Part shown: positions 59,016-64,000 of the stretch, in pieces
How the letters are laid out: every line of letters begins with the position of its first letter
Numbering within the stretch: the first letter of the stretch is position 1
Assembly: GCF_019799965.1 (NCBI RefSeq)
Contig: NZ_JABGCJ010000005.1
Span: 62,001-126,000 of the forward strand
Direction: 5' to 3'
Source of the DNA: Modestobacter italicus
GTDB lineage: Bacteria > Actinomycetota > Actinomycetes > Mycobacteriales > Geodermatophilaceae
DNA length: 64,000 nucleotides
Notes under the pieces: generated by a model
What the model was told of the DNA's origin: nothing
Databases searched by the model: none
The model's input: only the letters and a program-made list of their open reading frames with translations
Position numbers and translations under genes: made by a program

Positions 59016-59186
59016 CTGACCCTCCGTACCGAGTCGAAGCTGTCGCCAGCTGAGCTGGTGCGGCGAACGCTACCCGCGGGATGTGACAGTCCGCCGTACA
59101 CGGATCCCGTTCGGAGGCAACTGGGTGAGACCGGTCCTCGCCCGGCTACCTTGCACAGGACCGGTGGGACGGCGAAGGGACTCCTG

Positions 59187-59411
59187 GTGCACGAGCTGGC
59201 GGCACGCCACCCACAGGCCTGGGCGCTGGCGGTCGACCTGGCCTTCAACGCCGCGCTGCTGCTGGTCGGCGAGGTCGTCGTCCAGCTGTCCGGCTGGCCG
59301 CGGTTGTGGGTGTTCGCGGGCGCGCTCGTCCTCGGGTGGTCCACCCGGGCGCTCGTCCAGCACCGCCGGGCTCGGCGCACCGCCGACCCCGGGAGGCCGG
59401 ACCGACGCTGA
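59187..59411 (+). CDS. Small membrane protein
   Basis: This 74-residue protein has two hydrophobic segments (AVDLAFNAALLLVGEVVVQL and LWVFAGALVLGW) and a basic C-terminus. GAAGGGA lies 6 nt before the GTG and TACCTT further upstream could be a -10 box. It is divergent from pup and ends 6 bp before the end of dop on the other strand. The function is unknown. Confidence 0.5.
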   Translation: MHELAARHPQAWALAVDLAFNAALLLVGEVVVQLSGWPRLWVFAGALVLGWSTRALVQHRRARRTADPGRPDRR

Positions 59412-59417
59412 GCGGCG

Positions 59418-60923
59418 TCAGCCGCCGGTGATCCTGTCGACCAGCTCGGCAGCGGTCGAGGTCGACTCGAACAGGGCACCCACGTGCTCCCGGGTGCCGC
59501 GCAACGGCTCCATGGTCGGGATGCGCACCAGGTTGTCCCGGCCGACGTCGAACACCACCGAGTCCCACGACGCCGCGGCCACCTGGGCCGGGTAGCGCCG
59601 CAGGCACTCGCCGCGGAAGTAGGCCCGGGTGTCGGCCGGCGGTGCGGTCATCGCCCGGGTCACCTCCTCGTCGGTGAGCAGCCGCTGCATGGCGCCGCGG
59701 GCCACCAGCCGGTGGTAGAGCCCCTTCTCCGGCCGGACGTCGGAGTACTGCAGGTCGACCAGCTTCAGGCGGGCGTCGCCCCAGGAGAGCCCGTCGCGCT
59801 GCCGGTAGCCCTCCAGCAGTCGCAGCTTGGCCGGCCAGTCGAGCCGGTCGGCCAGCTGCATCGGGTCCACGGCGAGCTGGTCGAGCACCTCCGACCAGCG
59901 CCGGAGCACGTCGGCGGTCTGCTCGTCGTCGTCCCCGTTGTCGGCGACGAACTTCTGCGCCTGGGCCAGGTACTCCCGCTGCACCTCGATCGCGGTCAGC
60001 CGCCGCCCGTCGCGCAGCCGGACGGTGTGGGTCAGCGACGGGTCGTGGCTGATCGCCTGCAGTGCCTCGACCGGCTCCTCGATGGTCAGGTCCTGGGTCA
60101 GGGCGCGGGCCTCGATCATCGCCAGCACCAGCGACGTCGTCCCGACCTTGAGGTAGGTGGACAGCTCGGCCAGGTTCGCGTCGCCGATGATGACGTGCAG
60201 CCGGCGGTAGTCGTCGGGGTTGGCGTGCGGTTCGTCCCGGGTGTTGATGATCGGCCGCTTCAGCGTGGTCTCCAGGCCCACCTCGACCTCGAAGAAGTCG
60301 GCGCGCTGGGAGAGCTGGAAGCCCTCCCGGCGACCCTCGGTGCCGATGCCCACCCGGCCCGCGCCGGCGAACACCTGACGGGTCACGAAGAACGGGATGA
60401 GCCCGCGGATGATCTCGATGAACGGCGTCGAGCGGCTCATCAGGTAGTTCTCGTGCGCGCCGTAGGAGGCGCCCTTGCCGTCGGTGTTGTTCTTGTAGAG
60501 CTGGATGGGCTGGGTTCCGGGCACCTGGGCGGCCCGGCGGGCGGCCTCGGCCATCACCTGCTCCCCCGCCTTGTCCCAGAGGACGACGTCGCGCGGGTTG
60601 GTGACCTCCGGTGTCGCGTACTCCGGGTGCGCGTGGTCGACGTAGAGCCGGGCCCCGTTGGTGAGGATGACGTTGGCCATCCCGGCGTCCTCGTCGAGGT
60701 CGGCGTGGTCCAGCGCGGTCGCCGGCGACAGGTCGAACCCGCGGGCGTCACGCAGCGGCGACTCCTCCTCGAAGTCCCACCGCGGCCGGCGCGGCGTCGG
60801 GGCACCCGCGAAGGCCCAGGCGTTGACCACCTGGCTGGACAGCGTCGTCGGGTTCGCCCCTGGCTGCCCCGGCACGGAGATCCCGTACTCGAGTTCGGTG
60901 CCCATGACCCGGCGGACGCTCAT
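59418..60923 (-). CDS. dop: Pup deamidase/depupylase Dop
   Basis: The protein has 501 residues. It is a PafA homologue with Dop-specific features: [15 protein letters not shown] start, [40 protein letters not shown] and [40 protein letters not shown] is near the end. It deamidates Pup-GGQ to Pup-GGE and removes Pup from substrates. The ATG at 60923 has a TAGGGT box 6 nt upstream; a second ATG 18 bp in matches the mycobacterial start and is also possible. Confidence 0.97.
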   Translation of the reverse strand: MSVRRVMGTELEYGISVPGQPGANPTTLSSQVVNAWAFAGAPTPRRPRWDFEEESPLRDARGFDLSPATALDHADLDEDAGMANVILTNGARLYVDHAHPEYATPEVTNPRDVVLWDKAGEQVMAEAARRAAQVPGTQPIQLYKNNTDGKGASYGAHENYLMSRSTPFIEIIRGLIPFFVTRQVFAGAGRVGIGTEGRREGFQLSQRADFFEVEVGLETTLKRPIINTRDEPHANPDDYRRLHVIIGDANLAELSTYLKVGTTSLVLAMIEARALTQDLTIEEPVEALQAISHDPSLTHTVRLRDGRRLTAIEVQREYLAQAQKFVADNGDDDEQTADVLRRWSEVLDQLAVDPMQLADRLDWPAKLRLLEGYRQRDGLSWGDARLKLVDLQYSDVRPEKGLYHRLVARGAMQRLLTDEEVTRAMTAPPADTRAYFRGECLRRYPAQVAAASWDSVVFDVGRDNLVRIPTMEPLRGTREHVGALFESTSTAAELVDRITGG

Positions 60924-60929
60924 GACCCA

Positions 60930-60935
60930 ACCCTA
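60930..60935 (-). promoter_or_regulatory. Leaderless -10 box (TAGGGT) for dop
   Basis: TAGGGT, 6 nt, ATG at 60923 on the minus strand. Confidence 0.55.
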
Positions 60936-60966
60936 GGCCGCGGCCGGCCGACGGCAGGATGAGCCG

Positions 60967-61815
60967 GTGAGCACTCCACCCCTGGGCCTCCTCCTGGACG
61001 TCGACGGTCCCGTGGCCAGCCCGGAGACCCGCACCGTCGCGCCCGCGCTGCTCGAGGACCTGCGCCGGTTGCTGGGTGCCGGCATCCCGGTCGTGCTCAA
61101 CACCGGCCGATCGGTCGACTTCGTCGAGGGACAGGTGCTCGGCCCGCTGGTCGACCGAGGCCTGCCCGCCGGCGCCCGACTGCACGCCGTCTGCGAGAAG
61201 GGCGGCCTCTGGACGACGGCCGGTGCCGGGGAGGTCCACCTGGACGCCGAGCTGGCCGTGCCCGCCGTCTGCCACGCCGTCCTCGGCGAACTGCTGGACG
61301 GTGGCTACCAGGACGCGATGTTCGTCGACACCGGCAAGCGGACGATGGCCACCGTCGAGGCGCGGACCGACGTGCCGGCCTCCCACTACGCCGAGCGGCA
61401 GCGGGCGTTCGATGCGGACCTGGCCGAGCGGCTGTCGGCCGCCGGGGTGGGCGTGGTACTGGGCGGCCGGTCGTTCCCGGATGCGGCCGGCCGGAGACCG
61501 TGGCGCATCGACCCCTCGGTGATCGCCACCGACGTCGAGTCGGTACGGGCGGGCAAGGCGCTCGGCGCTCGCCGTGCCCTGGAGCTGTTGCGGGCGGACG
61601 GCCCGCTCCCCCGCGTCTGGCACACCGTCGGTGACTCGCGTTCGGACTATGCAATGGCCGACCACCTGCACGGTTCGGGGTTCGACGTGACGCACGTGGA
61701 CGTCGGCCCGCAGCCGCCGCTGAGCCGGCCGTTCCCGGTGCGCACGGTCCCCGGGGCGGACTACGACGCCGCGGGCCGGGCGCACCTGCGCGAGCTCGCC
61801 GACCGCCTCACCTGA
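60967..61815 (+). CDS. HAD-superfamily hydrolase (Cof/type IIB-like)
   Basis: This 282-residue HAD protein has motif I LLLDVDGPVASPETR (about 8-22), motif II VVLNTGRS (about 42-49) and a type II cap at about 75-190. Motif IV is HTVGDSRSDYAMADHL near 220. The cap and motifs resemble sugar phosphatases such as the trehalose- or mannosyl-phosphate phosphatases, but no substrate is assigned. It lies between dop and mpa on the opposite strand. CAGGAT lies 6 nt before the GTG. Confidence 0.8.
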   Translation: MSTPPLGLLLDVDGPVASPETRTVAPALLEDLRRLLGAGIPVVLNTGRSVDFVEGQVLGPLVDRGLPAGARLHAVCEKGGLWTTAGAGEVHLDAELAVPAVCHAVLGELLDGGYQDAMFVDTGKRTMATVEARTDVPASHYAERQRAFDADLAERLSAAGVGVVLGGRSFPDAAGRRPWRIDPSVIATDVESVRAGKALGARRALELLRADGPLPRVWHTVGDSRSDYAMADHLHGSGFDVTHVDVGPQPPLSRPFPVRTVPGADYDAAGRAHLRELADRLT

Positions 61816-61823
61816 GCACGCCG

Positions 61824-61853
61824 GTGGCCGGCCCCCGCACGGGGACCGGCCAC
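61824..61853. terminator. Bidirectional hairpin between the HAD gene and mpa
   Basis: A 13-bp stem with one mismatch (61824-61836 with 61841-61853) and loop GCAC lies between convergent stops. Confidence 0.7.
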
Positions 61854-61863
61854 TAGGCAGTGC

Positions 61864-63645
61864 CTACAGGTACTGGCCGGTGTTGGTCGCGGTGTCGATC
61901 GCGCGACCGCTGTCGGCGCCCTTGCCGCTGATCAGCGTGCGGATGTAGACGATCCGCTCGCCCTTCTTGCCCGAGATCCGCGCCCAGTCGTCGGGGTTGG
62001 TCGTGTTGGGCAGGTCCTCGTTCTCCTTGAACTCGTCCACGCACGCCGCCATCAGGTGACCGACCCGCAGGCCGCCGACGCCGGTCTCCAGGCGGTCCTT
62101 GATCGCCATCTTCTTCGCGCGGTCGACGATGTTCTGCAGCATGGCCCCGGAGTTGAAGTCCTTGAAGTAGAGGACCTCCTTGTCACCGTTGGCGTAGGTG
62201 ACCTCCAGGAAGCGGTTCTCCTCCGTCTCGGTGTACATCCGCTCGACGGTGCTCTGGATCATCCCGGCGATGGTCGCCTCGCGGCTGCCGCCGTGCTCGG
62301 CCAGGTCGTCGGCGTGGATCGGCAGGGTCGTGGTCAGGTACTTGCTGAAGATGTCCCGCGCCGCCTCGGCGTCCGGACGCTCGATCTTGATCTTCACGTC
62401 GAGCCGGCCGGGCCGCAGGATCGCCGGGTCGATCATGTCCTCGCGGTTGGAGGCGCCGATGACGATGACGTTCTCCAGGCCCTCGACGCCGTCGATCTCG
62501 CTGAGCAGCTGCGGGACGATCGTGCTCTCCACGTCGGAGGACACCCCCGACCCGCGGGTGCGGAAGATCGAGTCCATCTCGTCGAAGAAGACGATGACCG
62601 GCGTGCCCTCGCTGGCCTTCTCCCGGGCCCGCTGGAACACCAGCCGGATGTGCCGCTCGGTCTCCCCGACGTACTTGTTGAGCAACTCCGGGCCCTTGAT
62701 GTTGAGGAAGTACGACTTCCCCTGGTTGGTGTCGGAGTCACCGCGCACCGCCGCCACCTTCTTGGCCAGCGAGTTGGCCACCGCCTTGGCGATGAGCGTC
62801 TTCCCGCAGCCGGGCGGGCCGTACAGCAGGATGCCCTTGGGCGGGCGCAGCTCGTACTCCCGGAACAGGTCGGCGTGCAGGAACGGCAGCTCCACGGCGT
62901 CCCGGATCTGCTCGATCTGCCGGGAGAGCCCACCGATGTCCTCGTAGTCGATGTCGGGGACCTCTTCGAGGACGAGCTCCTCGACCTCGCTCTTGGGGAT
63001 CCGCTCGTACACGTACCCCGAGCGGGACTCCAGCAGCAGCGAGTCGCCGCTGCGCAGTGGCTGGCCCGCCAGGGAGTCGGCGAGGCGGACCACCCGCTCC
63101 TCGTCGGTGTGCCCGATGACCAGCGCGCGGCGCGGCTCGCCGTCAACCGGTTCGAGCAGCTCCTTGAGCATGACCACGTCGCCGGCGCGCTCGAAGCCCC
63201 GCGCGGCGACCACGTTCATCGCCTCGTTGAGCATGACCTCCTGGCCCTGGCGGAGGTCGGTCACCTCCAGCGCCGGGGAGACGGTCACCCGGAGCTTGCG
63301 GCCGCCGGTGAACACGTCGACCGTGCCGTCCTCGAAGGCCTCCAGGAAGACGCCGTAGCCGGACGGCGGCTGGCCCAGCCGCTCGATCTCCTCCTTCAGC
63401 GTGACCAGCTGCTCGCGCGCCTCGCGGAGCGTGCCGGCCAGCTTGTCGTTGCGCTCGGAGAGGAAGGCCGCCCGGCCCTCCGCCTCGGCCAGTCGCTCCT
63501 CGAGCGCGCGCACCTGGCGCGGGCTGTCGGAGACCTTGCGTCGCAGCAGCCCGATCTCCTCCTCGAGGTAGGAGATCTGGCTCACCAGGGAGGCGACGTC
63601 ACGTTCACGCCGCGCTCGGAACTCATCAGGACCAATGCCGCCCAT
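61864..63645 (-). CDS. mpa: Proteasomal AAA+ ATPase Mpa/ARC
   Basis: The protein has 593 residues. An N-terminal coiled coil (about 12-90) binds Pup, and tandem OB folds lie at about 95-235. The AAA+ domain has Walker A GPPGCGKT (276-283), Walker [11 protein letters not shown] with Asp355/Glu356 and [10 protein letters not shown]. The C-terminal GQYL docks into PrcA. It captures pupylated proteins, unfolds them and feeds them to PrcBA. GGAGG lies 6 nt before the ATG at 63645; a GTG 15 bp upstream would break this spacing. Confidence 0.97.
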   Translation of the reverse strand: MGGIGPDEFRARRERDVASLVSQISYLEEEIGLLRRKVSDSPRQVRALEERLAEAEGRAAFLSERNDKLAGTLREAREQLVTLKEEIERLGQPPSGYGVFLEAFEDGTVDVFTGGRKLRVTVSPALEVTDLRQGQEVMLNEAMNVVAARGFERAGDVVMLKELLEPVDGEPRRALVIGHTDEERVVRLADSLAGQPLRSGDSLLLESRSGYVYERIPKSEVEELVLEEVPDIDYEDIGGLSRQIEQIRDAVELPFLHADLFREYELRPPKGILLYGPPGCGKTLIAKAVANSLAKKVAAVRGDSDTNQGKSYFLNIKGPELLNKYVGETERHIRLVFQRAREKASEGTPVIVFFDEMDSIFRTRGSGVSSDVESTIVPQLLSEIDGVEGLENVIVIGASNREDMIDPAILRPGRLDVKIKIERPDAEAARDIFSKYLTTTLPIHADDLAEHGGSREATIAGMIQSTVERMYTETEENRFLEVTYANGDKEVLYFKDFNSGAMLQNIVDRAKKMAIKDRLETGVGGLRVGHLMAACVDEFKENEDLPNTTNPDDWARISGKKGERIVYIRTLISGKGADSGRAIDTATNTGQYL

Positions 63646-63775
63646 CGCGCACCTCCGCACACATCGGGGGGAGCCAGGAGGCCAATCTATACACGCGCGG
63701 ACCGACGGCGCCGCTGGATCGTGAACGCGTGCGGACGCTGGGTCAGGACGTCACCGGACCGACACGCGGGCCCGC

Positions 63776-64000
<225 letters not shown>

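Overview
The window is 64 kb of very GC-rich, gene-dense actinobacterial chromosome. The markers are GTG starts, GTGA/ATGA operon overlaps, a complete Pup-proteasome locus (mpa, dop, pup, prcB, prcA, pafA, pafB, pafC), rbpA, an lnt/ppm1 pair, tatA/tatC with a HelY-type helicase, and DUF4333 and DUF3866 proteins. The mix looks like the Geodermatophilaceae or Frankia-related actinobacteria, but I assign no species. I saw no rRNA, tRNA, CRISPR array or intact insertion sequence.

Layout. Positions 1-20.4 kb are mixed-strand metabolic genes: acetyltransferase, PEBP-like protein, a sugar-phosphate mutase/hydrolase with a GH65 enzyme, a LuxR-type two-component system, an ABC exporter, an SDR with a divergent AraC regulator, a GH15 trehalase-like enzyme, a five-gene peptide/nickel ABC importer, and an antitoxin fused to half a PIN toxin. 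Positions 20.4-21.0 kb are a 567-bp gene-free gap holding a 28-bp site with the architecture of dif (XerC arm, 6-bp core, XerD arm), a 14-bp tandem duplication and three 12-bp repeats at an exact 23-bp period. The window therefore appears to contain the chromosome terminus. Genes to the right are mostly on the minus strand, as expected if forks travel leftward to dif. Positions 21-28.7 kb hold a lipoprotein, a GDPD, an MFS transporter, thymidine kinase, rbpA behind a sigma-R-type promoter, fxsA, ppm1 and lnt.

Positions 28.8-35.7 kb are a lysine-degradation (aminomutase) cluster: kamA divergent from kdd, amidohydrolase, kamD, kamE, kal. Lysine would be converted by KamA to beta-lysine, by KamDE to 3,5-diaminohexanoate and by Kdd to 3-keto-5-aminohexanoate, with Kal acting later on 3-aminobutyryl-CoA. 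The cleavage enzyme Kce and the CoA transferase are not in the window. A 96-bp array of 24-bp units, each able to form a CGCGC-GAAA-GCGCG hairpin, lies between the amidohydrolase and kamD, and a perfect 24-bp palindrome lies in the 5' end of kamE.

Positions 35.7-45.6 kb carry GNAT, a lipase-maturation-factor protein, PlsC, a GCS2-family ligase, a protein of possible integrase ancestry, a radical SAM protein with a LexA-type box, Lrp, an M24 peptidase, a 5'-3' exonuclease and a DUF4333 protein with six 36-bp repeats. Positions 45.6-63.6 kb are the helicase/Tat/Paf/proteasome region. Pup (ending GGQ) is ligated to targets by PafA after Dop deamidates it. Mpa unfolds the targets into the PrcBA core, and PafBC is the DNA-damage regulator commonly linked to this locus. 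An endonuclease-VII-type HNH gene with lower GC3 sits between pup and prcB, and the last dozen codons of pup are recoded in the same AT-rich style. The window ends in the 3' end of a trmI-like tRNA methyltransferase.

A recurring regulatory pattern is a TANNNT box lying 6 or 7 nt before the start codon (at least 14 genes), which indicates widespread leaderless transcription and helped to choose starts.
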